Source of the DNA: Pseudovibrio exalbescens
Lineage (GTDB): Bacteria; Pseudomonadota; Alphaproteobacteria; Rhizobiales; Stappiaceae
Length of the DNA stretch: 64,000 nt
Direction: 5' to 3'
Assembly (NCBI RefSeq): GCF_028737195.1
Contig: NZ_JAQZAJ010000006.1
Coordinates: 124,001-188,000 of the forward strand
Both the position numbers and the translations under genes were made by a program. This document shows, one piece after another, positions 25,304 to 34,981 of this stretch. Each line of letters opens with the position of its first letter. Position 1 is the first letter of the stretch. The notes under the pieces were generated by a model. The model was given only the letters and a program-made list of their open reading frames with translations. It was not told the DNA's origin and ran no database searches.

Positions 25304-28300
25304 GGCGTGTCCTCCATGGCGTTCTCCCCTTTTGTGTGACCCGCTGAAATGTAGCTGTACATCACGGGCAATACAAAGAGTGTGAACAAGGTGCCGATGG
25401 AAAGGCCCGCGACAATCACAAGGCCAATGTTGTAGCGCGAAACTGCACCTGCACCAGTTGCATAAAGCAGCGGGATAAGCCCTGCAATCATGGCGGCAAC
25501 AGTCATGAGAATGGGGCGCAGCCGGATTCGTGCCGCTTCAATGATCGCTTCGGTTTTGGAAGAACCTTTTTCGATCTGCTCATTCTTTGCCATTTCGCAC
25601 ATGAGGATGCCGTGTTTTGAGATAAGCCCCACCAGCGTAATCAAGCCCACCTGCGAGTAGATGTTAAGTGAAGTAAGGCCTGACACATGGGTCCAGCCGA
25701 GAGCGATTAGAGCCCCGCTGATGGCCATGGGCACCGTAAACATGATCACCAGTGGGTCTCGCAGGCTTTCAAACTGACTGGCGAGCACGAGGAAGATTAC
25801 CGCCAGTGCCAGCGCGAGTGTCACATAAAGTGCGTTGCCTTCCTCAACAAACTGCCGGGATTCTCCCATGAATGCATAGTTGAAACCGCGCGGCAAAGTT
25901 TCTCGCGCTTGTGTTTCGAAGAAGCTGATGGCATCGCTCATGGCAACATTCGGTGCAGGTACTGCTGAGATTGTGATGGAGTTCAGCTGATTGTAATGCG
26001 GCAGAGACTTGGGCTGGGTCTGCACCTCATGGGAGACCAGACTGGACATCGGTATGGCGCTGCCATCCTGGGCCGTTACATAGAATTGGCTGAGTTGATC
26101 AGGTGTTGCTCGAAACCGGCGTTCGGCCTCTGGGATTACCTCATAGGAGCGGCCGTCAATATTGACGCGGTTGATGTAGCCTCCGCCCATGAGACTGCCG
26201 AGCGTATTGCCAATCGCTTGAGCGGTGACACCGTAGGCACCAGCGGCGTCGCGGTTGATGACAAGATTGGCCGTGCCGGAATCGTACTTCAGGTCCACAT
26301 CCGCGAACAGAAACAACGGACTTGCTTTGGCCTTCTCCAAAATGGCAGAGCCCACGCTGTACAAACTTTCAAAATCTGTTGGGCTGGTTATGACAAACTG
26401 AACAGGTAGCCCGGCGGAGGAGCCGGGTAAGGCAGGCAGCTGGAAGGCCGAGGCATTGATGCCCGGCAAGTCTTTCGCCTCTTTGGACACGATGTTGGAA
26501 ATTTCTTTTTGGCTGAGTTCACGCTCGCTCCACGGAATGAGTGGCCCAATGCCAATCCCTTGCGTGGTGGTTGGAATGCCAATCAAGGCGAGAGATGCTG
26601 AGGCCTCGGGACGCTTGCCAATTATGTCGGCGAGCAGTGCCATGTTGGCTTCAATATAGTCGTTGTTGGCTGTAGATGGCGCGGTTCCCATTACGAGAAC
26701 AACGCCTTGGTCTTCGTCAGGTGCGAGTTGCGCGGGCAAGAACGAAAAAATTACCGGCAATGACACGATCACAATGAAGGCAAAGCACAGGACAATCCGC
26801 CTGTGATTGAAAACTGCAAGAAGTGCGGTGTGATAGTTGCTCGTGATTTTGTGCAGCAGCCCATCAACGATACGTTGGAACCTGCTCGCTTTCCCCTTTT
26901 CCTTCATTAGCTTGGAGCACATCATTGGTGAGAGTGTCAGCGCTATGAAGCCTGAGATAACCACTGATCCGGCCAGAGTGAGGGCAAACTCCTTGAACAG
27001 GGCACCAGTGATGCCGCCCATGAGGGCTATAGGCGTGTAAACTGCAGCAAGCGTGATGGTCATGGAAATGACCGGTATGGCGATCTCGCGGGTTGCCTCA
27101 ATCGCTGCCTTGAAGGGCTTGGAGCCGTTGTTGATATGGCGGTCTACGTTCTCAACGACCACGATGGCGTCGTCAACCACGAGGCCAATGGCGAGAACCA
27201 TTGCGAGCAGTGTCATCAGGTTCAATGTGAAACCCACCGCCTGCATTAGGGCTATGACGCCAATTAGCGAAAGCGGGATGGTGACGATGGGAATAATGAC
27301 GGATCGAAACGAGGCCATGAACAGCATGATGACCACAATCACGATAACTGCTGCCTCTCCGAGCGTGGTCACGACCTCCCGGATGGAGTCTTCGATGGCG
27401 ATCGAAGAGTCATAGACAATCTCCGAGTTTATGGAGGGCGGCATGCCGTTTTTGATGACCGTGTAGACAGAACGAAGCCCCTGCGCCACGGTAAGTGGGT
27501 TGCCGGTTGGTGAAATGTTGATGCCGATGATAACGGCCTGACGGCCGTTTGCTATGGCGCGGGTATCGTCGTTGCTGCCATCCAGTGAAACTTCCGCCAC
27601 ATCCTGCAGTCTTACAAGGTCACCGTTGTCGGACTTGATCACAAGTTTTTTTAGGCCTTCTACATCAATGACCTGACTGTTGATGTTGCTCTCAAGAACG
27701 GTGAAGTAGCTGTTGAACTCGCCAATGGCAGACTGGAAGTTGTTCTGCTGTAAAATGGTGACCAGCTCCTGCGTGGAGATGTCATACTGCCCAAGCTTTT
27801 CAGGGATGGGCCAGATCCGCAGCGCAAAAGGAGCCCCGCCCTGATAGGTGATGTTGGAAACACCCTCAACTGTCGCGAGCTGGGGGCTGACCACGCGCTC
27901 AATGTAGTCAGTGATTTGGCTCGGGTTGAGCGTATCACTGTAGAACGAGATGTACATGAGTGCTGTTGTTGAACCCGTAGAAGAGGTGATCGACGGGTTA
28001 TAGGCCGCATCGGGCAAATCATTGGTGACGGAATTGATTTGAGCCAATGCATCAGCAAGGGCCTCTTCCGGATTTGTGTCGAGCAACATGTTCAGCGTGA
28101 TGGTGGACGTGCCCAGTTCGCTTGACGAGGTCATGAAGTCCAGCCGGTCCACCTGCGCCAGTGCCTGCTCCAGCTGTTGGGTTATGGCCCCTTCCACCAG
28201 AGCGGGGTCCGCACCGGGGTAGGGTGTCGTCACCGTGATTACCGTGTTGGTCATCTTTGGGAACTGGCGGACATCAATGCTGCTTATTGAATTCAGGCCG

Positions 28301-28371
28301 AAGATGAACAGCAACATGCTGAGTGACGCCGCCATCACGGGACGTTTGATGAAGATATCCGTAAAGCGCAT
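25300..28371 (-). CDS. RND multidrug efflux permease (HAE-1 family)
   Basis: 1,023 residues, the usual length for AcrB/MexI-type pumps. The first cytoplasmic helix is FTDIFIKRPVMAASLSMLLF. The first periplasmic porter region follows (VRQFPKMTNTVITVTTPYPGAD). The GLVVDDAIVVVENVDRHI segment in TM4 carries the paired aspartates of the proton relay, and the second half repeats the layout (HTALLAVFNHRRIVLCFAFI, LVLASQFESLRDP, GLISKHGILMCEMA). The proton-driven trimer expels drugs, solvents or signals from periplasm and membrane through an outer-membrane channel. AGGAGG lies six bases before the ATG, and the adaptor gene ends 11 bases upstream. No TolC-type channel gene is adjacent, so it must use one encoded elsewhere. 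Substrates cannot be predicted. Confidence 0.93.
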   Translation of the reverse strand: MRFTDIFIKRPVMAASLSMLLFIFGLNSISSIDVRQFPKMTNTVITVTTPYPGADPALVEGAITQQLEQALAQVDRLDFMTSSSELGTSTITLNMLLDTNPEEALADALAQINSVTNDLPDAAYNPSITSSTGSTTALMYISFYSDTLNPSQITDYIERVVSPQLATVEGVSNITYQGGAPFALRIWPIPEKLGQYDISTQELVTILQQNNFQSAIGEFNSYFTVLESNINSQVIDVEGLKKLVIKSDNGDLVRLQDVAEVSLDGSNDDTRAIANGRQAVIIGINISPTGNPLTVAQGLRSVYTVIKNGMPPSINSEIVYDSSIAIEDSIREVVTTLGEAAVIVIVVIMLFMASFRSVIIPIVTIPLSLIGVIALMQAVGFTLNLMTLLAMVLAIGLVVDDAIVVVENVDRHINNGSKPFKAAIEATREIAIPVISMTITLAAVYTPIALMGGITGALFKEFALTLAGSVVISGFIALTLSPMMCSKLMKEKGKASRFQRIVDGLLHKITSNYHTALLAVFNHRRIVLCFAFIVIVSLPVIFSFLPAQLAPDEDQGVVLVMGTAPSTANNDYIEANMALLADIIGKRPEASASLALIGIPTTTQGIGIGPLIPWSERELSQKEISNIVSKEAKDLPGINASAFQLPALPGSSAGLPVQFVITSPTDFESLYSVGSAILEKAKASPLFLFADVDLKYDSGTANLVINRDAAGAYGVTAQAIGNTLGSLMGGGYINRVNIDGRSYEVIPEAERRFRATPDQLSQFYVTAQDGSAIPMSSLVSHEVQTQPKSLPHYNQLNSITISAVPAPNVAMSDAISFFETQARETLPRGFNYAFMGESRQFVEEGNALYVTLALALAVIFLVLASQFESLRDPLVIMFTVPMAISGALIALGWTHVSGLTSLNIYSQVGLITLVGLISKHGILMCEMAKNEQIEKGSSKTEAIIEAARIRLRPILMTVAAMIAGLIPLLYATGAGAVSRYNIGLVIVAGLSIGTLFTLFVLPVMYSYISAGHTKGENAMEDTP

Positions 28372-28382
28372 CGACGACCCTC

Positions 28383-29486
28383 CTAGAGCCTAGGCATCGT
28401 GGCTGGTGGGGTGACCCTGTCTGGAACGACCTTGATCGCGGCATTGTTTGAAAGGTTTTGCGCACCCGAGGTTACGACGGCGTCGCCAAACTTCAGGTCT
28501 CCTGTCACAAGAGCGTCGCTGCCGTTGCGCTGCAAGACTTTGATGGTCACTTGGCGAGCGCGGGGTTTGTCTTCGTTGGTCTCCTGAACAAACACAGAGT
28601 CCCCATAGAGCGCAAAAACGATTGCTGTCTGCGGCACCACAAACTGCTTGTCCAGATCCTTTTCTCGAACTTGAACACTGGCAAACATGCCGCCGCGCAA
28701 GGAGCGGTCATCATTTGGGACCGTGGCCTGAACCGTAACCAGACCGGTGCTGCCGCTGACAATGGGTTCAATGGCGTTGATCTTGCCCACGTAGACACGG
28801 CCTGGGTAACTCACAACTGTAAGGTTGACCTCTTGGCCCAGAGAAATTTTGCTTAGGTCTGCCTGCTCAATGCTGAAACGCACACGCATGACTGAGAGGT
28901 CTTCAAGGCGCACAAAGTTGTCGCCCGCGTGGACGTACTGGCCAAGATCGATGCTGCGTATGCCTAACTTGCCACTGAACGGCGCCTTAATTTCTCGTTG
29001 GGCAATTTCTGTCTGCAAGGTGCCAATGCGCGCCTTGAGCGCTTCGAAATTGGACTGAGCGTCCTGCATGGCTTTCTCGGAGACTGTTTGATCGCGAAAG
29101 AGAGTGAGTTGTCGGTTGTAGTTGGCTTCAACGGAGGGGAGCTGTACCTCTTGAACTTTCAACTCTGCGCGCTGCACGGAACTGTCCAGTGAGACCAGAA
29201 CATCTCCAGCCTTAACGGTATCGCCATTTTCAAAGTTGATATCGGTAACGGTGCCCGATACCTCGGATGACACGTAGACGCCTTGGTTCGCCTCTACAAA
29301 GCCAACCACTTGAATGGTCTGGGGCCATACCTTGGGTTCCAGCTTTTGGACGGAAACTGGAAATGTTGGTTCAGGCGCATTCGCCAAGGCCTCTTTGGTC
29401 TTTTCGGCAACATAGTAGTTGAAACCGATGACCGTTCCGAATGCCAGAAGAGCAATCACCAGCATACCGGCGATCCATCGAAACAT
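28383..29486 (-). CDS. RND efflux periplasmic adaptor (membrane fusion protein)
   Basis: About 367 residues from ATG 29484-29486 (a GTG at 29501 is in frame, but GGAG lies between the two, favouring the ATG). It has one N-terminal membrane anchor (IAGMLVIALLAFGTVIGFNYY). The biotinyl-lipoyl half-motifs are VYVSSEVSGTVTDINFENGD and REIKAPFSGKLGIRSIDLGQ. A coiled-coil hairpin lies between them (LKVQEVQLPSVEANYNRQL to IGTLQTEIAQ), and beta-barrel and membrane-proximal domains follow. It bridges the downstream RND pump to an outer-membrane channel. It is the first gene of the operon; no regulator gene is adjacent upstream. Confidence 0.92.
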   Translation of the reverse strand: MFRWIAGMLVIALLAFGTVIGFNYYVAEKTKEALANAPEPTFPVSVQKLEPKVWPQTIQVVGFVEANQGVYVSSEVSGTVTDINFENGDTVKAGDVLVSLDSSVQRAELKVQEVQLPSVEANYNRQLTLFRDQTVSEKAMQDAQSNFEALKARIGTLQTEIAQREIKAPFSGKLGIRSIDLGQYVHAGDNFVRLEDLSVMRVRFSIEQADLSKISLGQEVNLTVVSYPGRVYVGKINAIEPIVSGSTGLVTVQATVPNDDRSLRGGMFASVQVREKDLDKQFVVPQTAIVFALYGDSVFVQETNEDKPRARQVTIKVLQRNGSDALVTGDLKFGDAVVTSGAQNLSNNAAIKVVPDRVTPPATMPRL

Positions 29487-29683
29487 GCCTTGTTTCTCCA
29501 CTGTCAGATGAGATGGGAACCGTGGGCAGATTTTCCGGTCAGCTTTCGGAAACTCGGCCTGTCTGTACTGCTTCAGCCTGTGCTAGGGAATAGCGGGGGC
29601 CTATGTTCTTGTTGTTGTTTGGCTACACATGCTGTCGGAGAGTTTACGCAGCGTCCGTTAAGGTCATTTTAATGGCATAACGC

Positions 29684-29718
29684 AAAAAGCCCCCTAAAAC
29701 TGATCTTGTTCAGGGGGC
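29684..29718 (-). terminator. Rho-independent terminator
   Basis: On the minus strand GCCCCCT (complement of 29712-29718) pairs with AGGGGGC (29689-29695 complement) around a 16-base loop and is followed by TTTTT. It lies about 100 bases after the small secreted protein gene and closes the leftward protease unit before the efflux operon. Confidence 0.75.
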
Positions 29719-29816
29719 CGCGGAGGGTGCTGATTGGAAGCGTGATGTTCTCTTAAGGAGCGGCTTGGCTCGCACCCGCATCGCTGCAGGTAGATGGCCA
29801 GTACTCAACGAAGGTC

Positions 29817-30215
29817 TTAGTACATGACCGTGTAAAGGGTAATTTCCTGCGGCATATCAGGTTTTTTCAGCGAAGCAGCTCCACGGGCCAGCAACCAGCC
29901 GTCGGCGCGTTCCAAGCGCGCGATGAGTTGAAAGGGCGCGGTGGGCTCCAGAGCCTCGGGAAGATTGGCAACAAAGGCCAACGTCCCTGTTTTGCCCCTG
30001 CTTTCCAGTGGGGTTTCTGTTTCAAGCTCAGTTTTGCTGTCAGGCCGCGCGGTGCTCTTGAGGTAGAGCTTGAGGCTGCCTTCGGGGATAAGTTCCTGAT
30101 CTGCAAAGGAGATCGTACCGCTGATTTTTTGAGTTTGTGCGTTCACCGGTTGGCCAATCGAAACAAGACCTGAAAAGAGAAGACTGGCGAACAATCGGGA
30201 AAACCGGGCTTTCAT
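29817..30215 (-). CDS. Small secreted YbaY/YscW-like domain protein
   Basis: 132 residues. The signal peptide is FSRLFASLLFSGLVSIGQPVNA, with cleavage after VNA. The mature 105 residues look like one beta-sandwich domain: KISGTISFADQELIPEGSLK, LYLKST, LAFVANLPEALEPTAPFQL, ARLERADGWLLARGAA. This resembles the YbaY/YscW lipoprotein-chaperone fold (GTV....LP.A.L.V.L...... pF.l.......Y...A.I...G.L), but there is no lipobox cysteine, so it would be free in the periplasm or secreted. It starts 75 bases after the M10 protease gene on the same strand and is followed by a terminator, so both may share a transcript. A protease inhibitor or chaperone role is possible from position only. Confidence 0.6.
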   Translation of the reverse strand: MKARFSRLFASLLFSGLVSIGQPVNAQTQKISGTISFADQELIPEGSLKLYLKSTARPDSKTELETETPLESRGKTGTLAFVANLPEALEPTAPFQLIARLERADGWLLARGAASLKKPDMPQEITLYTVMY

Positions 30216-30290
30216 CTGACTTCCCTTTCTGTTTTCGAAACATCAATAGAGGCTGGAAGGGAAGCATGAGGCTCCCCTTCCAAAGTGGTG

Positions 30291-33200
30291 TTAAAAGATA
30301 GTGAAATGGTCGGCTGACAAGTCAAGGCCGGACTTCAGCGTGGCAAACTGGATTGCCTCACCATCACCAGACCCATCCGCATCATAGAACAAGGCACCGC
30401 TATCGGTGTCGTAGATGATACGATCATTCGCGTCCTGGCTGACGCCCGCAGCGCTCTTGTGGAACGCCATGAGGTCAAGTTGCCCCTTGCCACCCAGTTC
30501 GGAGAAGATGTCACTGTCGAGCATGATGACATCGTCTTCCACGTTGAAGTCCTTGATCCGATCAATGTTGTCCGCGCCGAGTTCAGTGGAGAAACGGAAC
30601 GTATCTTCTCCTTTACCCCCGACGAGGAAGTCGGCACCCAAACCGCCGTCGAGCAGATCGTTGCCCTTGCCGCCGAAGAGCCGGTCGTTTCCAGCTTCGC
30701 CGGGTTGCACTGGTTCAGGCGGGAACTCAACAGAGACGTTCAGCTTGTAGGTTGATCCTTCAGGCACAGCCTCAGACCAGCCACTGCCCGGTGCGTCGGG
30801 CGACCAGGCACCCTGCACAATGAAGTAAGTGCCTGTTTCTTCGACAACGAAGACACTGCTGGAATCTCGGTTGCTGGTTGAGCCTGGGTCTCCGCCGCCG
30901 TCGTCGTTCTGGGCGATGATGTTGCCCTCAGCATCCAGAACACGGATCCAGCTGTCATGCACATTCGGATCGGCAATCCCGTCCACATCAATGCTGACGA
31001 TCGTGCCTTCGGCCAGCGAAATGCTGTAATAGCCACCCTGACCGTTACCGGTCGCATTGACCGTGGTGTGAAGCACGGTTGTGGAGTCAAAGATATCCGG
31101 GTCCTCTGCGAGCGAGAAGTTGTTGGAGATGTCGAACGCCGTGGCAATCGAGTTGTTGGTCGCATCTGCTCCCAGAGTGACATAGCCTGTGCCAAGGCCC
31201 GGACGTGGAACAGAGCCAGCCTGATCCGAGAAGTCGCCCAACAGGATGTCATCTCCGCCGCCGCCTTTCAGGACGTCATTTCCACCTTGCCCGATCAGAG
31301 TGTTGGCGGAGCGATCGCCTTTCATCCGATCATTGAAACCGGAGCCAGACAGGTTCTCGATGGACTCGTAGGTGTCGCCTTCGGACTGTCCTCTAGCCAG
31401 GTTGAGGTTTACACCACTGGTTGCATCGGAATAGTCCGCGGTGTCACTGCCCGCGCCGCCTTTCAGCACATCAGCGCCTGCCCCGCCGGTGAGGATGTCA
31501 TTCCCGTGGCCACCTGACAGAACGTTAGTTTCGTCGTTGCCGATCAAGTGGTCGTCAAAGAACGATCCCACCACATTTTCCACGTCCACGATGATGTCGT
31601 GCTTGATGGTGGTGCCACGCCCTACAATCTGCACAGGCCCATCGGCGTCGCCGCCGCTGGCTGTGCCATTGGCAAGATCCACGGTTACCCCATCATTGCT
31701 TCCAGAGTAATCGACCGTGTCGATGCCCTCACCGCCATTCATGTAGTCTTGGCCCGAGCCACCGATGAGGATGTCGTTTCCTTCGTCCCCATAGAGCAGG
31801 TCGCCATCCCGGCCGCCGTCGAGAATGTCATCTCCACCGCCACCGTTGAAGACATCGCCGCCACCGCGACCCCAGAAATGGTTGGCATCATCTGTGCCGA
31901 TGAAGCGATCAATGCGGTCATCGGAACCAATAAGGTTTTCGATGCTGTAGAAGGTGTCCCCGGAGGCCGTGCCGCCGCTCGCCACATTGGTTGCAAGGTT
32001 TACCAGAAGCTGGAACGGACTTTCGTGGCTGTAGTCAACGGTGTCCACGCCGTCGCCACCGCGGAAGACATCAACGCCGTCCTGACCCATCAAGGTATCA
32101 TCGCCGTCGCCGCCATCCAGAATGTCGTCACCGGCTCCGCCGAAGATGGTGTCGTTGCCGCGCCCGCCGTAAAGAACATCGTCGCCATCGTCACTTTCCG
32201 TCTGGTCCTCCAGGTCCTCAAACGCGATGGTGTTGTTGATGTCACGGCTGGCAAGGGAATCTCGGCCACCAATGATGAGATCGTCACCATCCAACCCGAA
32301 GATAGTGTCGCCACCCGCTCCGCCATTGAGTGTGTTGTTGCCGTCGTCGCCAAAAATGAGGTTTGAGAGCGCATCGCTCGGGGTGCCGGTGCCTGTATCG
32401 TTGTCGTCTGCGTCAGTGGCAGGGGGAACGGGCGTGCCGTCTACGTAGATGATGTTCTCGACATTGGCTACCTCACCAAGGTCAATGTCTTTGTTGAGGA
32501 CGATAATGGTGTCAAAGCCGCCATCGGCTTCTTCACGAACAAGGTCATCGGCAGAGTCGACGAAATAGATGTCGTCCCCCTTGCCGCCTGCCATTTTGTC
32601 TGCGCCGCCGCGCCCATCCAGGGTGTTGTTGCCATCGTTGCCGATGAGGATGTCATCGTAGGCGCTGCCAATGCCGTTTTCGATATAGTATTCGCTCTGG
32701 TCTTCGTTGTGACCGGCGAAGATCGAAACGTTGTTGCTATGGCCATTCACGCTGGAGAACTGGCCTGCACGCAGATCCAGAATGGTGCCAGCCGTGGAAC
32801 CAGAAAAGTCGATAGTGTCGATGCCGCCGGTGTCATGGATGGTGAAACCGATGTCATGCTGCATGCCCGAAGACGTCAGCTCGTAACCGTATTCGGTGCT
32901 GTTGAAACCGTATGTGTTGTTGCCGGTGTTGAGGTCGATCTGCTCGAAGGTGCGCGTGCCATTTTCATCAACTTCGGAGAAGAAGCGCCGGATTGTGGCT
33001 TCGATGTCTGCCATAAGCGGTGTTGTCGCAGACCAACGGCTGGTTTCGCCCACATCAATCCCATCGAAGTAGGACATGACGGAGTATTGCTGGCGATCAT
33101 AGGTCCATGTTGCGTTGTTCAGATAGTTGATCTGCACCCCGCCGGGGCCGCTGTAATTGTAAAGTCCGGGGTGATTGAGGCCAAACTCGTGACCCAGCTC

Positions 33201-33638
33201 GTGGATGAAGGTGTCAAAGACATAACCACCCAAGTCGGTCTTGTTCGGCTCCGTGTCGTGGAAACGTTGGCCCACGCTGATGAAGCGATTGCTTGAATAC
33301 GCACTGCCGTCATTCGCTTCGCCAAACTCTGGGCTGACAATTTCCATCCATTGTGTTTCGGGATCGAAAGGCACGTCGTCGACGATCTCAAACGTCAATG
33401 GGGTCACTGCGGACCACATGTTCAGTGCGCCAATGGCAGCGGCTTTGTAGTCCGGATGATCGTTCAGCTCGCTGACGTTGATGACGAGCGTTTGCGCGGC
33501 GATCTCCGGTGTCAGGCTTCGTGGGAGTGCCCCCAGATAGTCAAGGTAGGCCTCGTAGTCCTCACTCTTGCCGTATGGATTGTCGGGTGTTTGGTCGTTG
33601 ACCCACCATTGGTCACTAGACTGGCTTTGGCTTGACAT
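30291..33638 (-). CDS. M10 (serralysin-like) metalloprotease with RTX repeats and PPC domain
   Basis: 1,115 residues from ATG 33636-33638, preceded by AGGGGG six bases upstream. There is no N-terminal signal peptide. The protease domain (about 40-300) has the zinc motif FIHELGHEFGLNHPG (HExxHxxGxxH) and the Met-turn YSVMSYFDG. Then come several blocks of RTX nonapeptides (GGxGxDxLx types such as LDGGDGDDTLMGQDGVDVF) between about 330 and 830, a pre-peptidase C-terminal (PPC) domain at about 850-970, a last RTX block and an acidic calcium-binding C-terminal segment ending in FTIF, typical of type I secretion signals. It is secreted in one step by an ABC/TolC system not encoded here and folds outside with calcium. 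It probably degrades extracellular protein. Confidence 0.92.
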   Translation of the reverse strand: MSSQSQSSDQWWVNDQTPDNPYGKSEDYEAYLDYLGALPRSLTPEIAAQTLVINVSELNDHPDYKAAAIGALNMWSAVTPLTFEIVDDVPFDPETQWMEIVSPEFGEANDGSAYSSNRFISVGQRFHDTEPNKTDLGGYVFDTFIHELGHEFGLNHPGLYNYSGPGGVQINYLNNATWTYDRQQYSVMSYFDGIDVGETSRWSATTPLMADIEATIRRFFSEVDENGTRTFEQIDLNTGNNTYGFNSTEYGYELTSSGMQHDIGFTIHDTGGIDTIDFSGSTAGTILDLRAGQFSSVNGHSNNVSIFAGHNEDQSEYYIENGIGSAYDDILIGNDGNNTLDGRGGADKMAGGKGDDIYFVDSADDLVREEADGGFDTIIVLNKDIDLGEVANVENIIYVDGTPVPPATDADDNDTGTGTPSDALSNLIFGDDGNNTLNGGAGGDTIFGLDGDDLIIGGRDSLASRDINNTIAFEDLEDQTESDDGDDVLYGGRGNDTIFGGAGDDILDGGDGDDTLMGQDGVDVFRGGDGVDTVDYSHESPFQLLVNLATNVASGGTASGDTFYSIENLIGSDDRIDRFIGTDDANHFWGRGGGDVFNGGGGDDILDGGRDGDLLYGDEGNDILIGGSGQDYMNGGEGIDTVDYSGSNDGVTVDLANGTASGGDADGPVQIVGRGTTIKHDIIVDVENVVGSFFDDHLIGNDETNVLSGGHGNDILTGGAGADVLKGGAGSDTADYSDATSGVNLNLARGQSEGDTYESIENLSGSGFNDRMKGDRSANTLIGQGGNDVLKGGGGDDILLGDFSDQAGSVPRPGLGTGYVTLGADATNNSIATAFDISNNFSLAEDPDIFDSTTVLHTTVNATGNGQGGYYSISLAEGTIVSIDVDGIADPNVHDSWIRVLDAEGNIIAQNDDGGGDPGSTSNRDSSSVFVVEETGTYFIVQGAWSPDAPGSGWSEAVPEGSTYKLNVSVEFPPEPVQPGEAGNDRLFGGKGNDLLDGGLGADFLVGGKGEDTFRFSTELGADNIDRIKDFNVEDDVIMLDSDIFSELGGKGQLDLMAFHKSAAGVSQDANDRIIYDTDSGALFYDADGSGDGEAIQFATLKSGLDLSADHFTIF

Positions 33639-34282
33639 TTTTGTCCCCCTTTTAAGCAAAGCTCGGCTGTAGAAACAGGATGATTGAGATGCAGTCTCCC
33701 CGTGCTGGCTCAGCGCTTGCGGGCGCTAAGTTAGAAATGTTTGTCGGGGATTTTTCTGGAAGATGAGTAGTTTGGATCTAGCTTGAGGATGCAAAGGAAA
33801 GTCTAGAATGGCCCGTAGGACGCCATGAAGATAAATCCAAAAAGCAACCATCCTCCGCTGCTATGTCATTCTTTGGAAAATCATACATTTTTGCGCCCCC
33901 GAGACTTCTCTTGGCTGAACTCTCTCAATTTCAACCAAATAAATCTTCGAATCTTACTTAATCATAGCTTCATAATTGAAGATTTAATATGAGTGCATGT
34001 CATATTATTGCGTAATTGTTTTGCAAAAATGACCTAAAGTCAACGAGTGTCATGGTGATCATTTTTAAATGACCTAGCGTTATATGTCTTTGTTTTTTGC
34101 TATTACCAATTAGAATACTTCACGATAATTTTAGAAGTATATTAATTACAGTATTTGCGTGTCTAGAATGACCGTTTTCGCCTTGGGGTGGCTATGGTGG
34201 GGCGTTCCAACAGGGCTGGTGAGATGGCGTGCGGCTGCGAAAAGATACGGCTTGGCGGATCTGGGCACTTCGATTGAGGCCA
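33639..34282. other. AT-rich gene-free region between protease and hut genes
   Basis: About 640 bases without a supported gene. Positions 33900-34160 are strongly AT-rich. AATGACCTA occurs twice (near 34027 and 34066) with a partial inverted copy between, around GTCATGGTGATCATTT, which could be a regulatory direct repeat for the leftward protease gene. No promoter could be placed with certainty and no hairpin plus T-run was found after hutC. Confidence 0.4.
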
Positions 34283-34981
34283 TCAGCTGCGGCTAAGCAA
34301 TTGATAGCCGGGCGCAGTTATTGCCGTTACCGTGGTAATGGCCGCCTCATCAACCCAAGTAGCGCGTTCTATCGCAAGCAGTGCACTGCCCTGTTGAACG
34401 GATAGAAGTTCGGCTGTCTTTTCATCGGCATTCAGCGCGTAAAACTTCAATTCGAAGCGGGTGTATGGCGCATTCTTGAGCAGCCATTCATTCGCATTTT
34501 CTCGGGTTAAATCCACCTGAAGGATATCTGGCACTGTCTCGATGGAGACCCAGCGATTTTCCAAGGTATAAGGGCGGCCGTCGGAAAGGTGCAGGCAGAC
34601 GATCTGCAACATGTCCTGCGGTTCCGCCATTCCCAAAGCGGCCTGAACGGCGCGGGTTGGGGGCCGCTGGACTTTTTCGATGAGCTGATAGCCGTACTGC
34701 CCGCCGCGTCCTTCGATTTCATGGCGGGTCACAGGAATATCAAGTGTCGCGCGGACAAGGGGGTTCTTCCGCACGTGCGTCCCGCCCTTGCGGCGACGTT
34801 CAATGATCCCGCTGTCGGACAAATCCTGCATGGCGCGCTGAATGGTTGAGCGGGCACAGTCCATTTGAAGCGCCAGCTCGGAATCTTTGGGCAACTTGTC
34901 ACCCGGTCCATAACGACCCGAGAGAATCCAGTCGTGAATCCTCTCCCGCACAGCCTTCCAGGTTTGGCGTCCTTGTTGCAT
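34283..34981 (-). CDS. hutC: Histidine utilization repressor, GntR/HutC family
   Basis: 232 residues. The GntR winged helix is at about 8-75 (WKAVRERIHDWILSGRYGPGDKLP, LQMDCARSTIQRAMQDLSDSG, IERRRKGGTHV). The UTRA ligand domain follows (about 90-230; LGMAEPQDMLQIVCLHLSDGRPYTLENRW is characteristic of HutC). It represses hut genes until urocanate binds. Its ATG overlaps the hutF stop by one base (TAATG), so it is cotranscribed with hutF and would control its own synthesis through the shared promoter region, where an 18-bp palindrome lies. Confidence 0.93.
   Translation of the reverse strand: MQQGRQTWKAVRERIHDWILSGRYGPGDKLPKDSELALQMDCARSTIQRAMQDLSDSGIIERRRKGGTHVRKNPLVRATLDIPVTRHEIEGRGGQYGYQLIEKVQRPPTRAVQAALGMAEPQDMLQIVCLHLSDGRPYTLENRWVSIETVPDILQVDLTRENANEWLLKNAPYTRFELKFYALNADEKTAELLSVQQGSALLAIERATWVDEAAITTVTAITAPGYQLLSRS

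Noticed and set aside
31548-32366. 272-codon plus-strand frame opposite the RTX protease
   Set aside because: It is the antisense of glycine/aspartate RTX repeats, which routinely gives open reverse frames.
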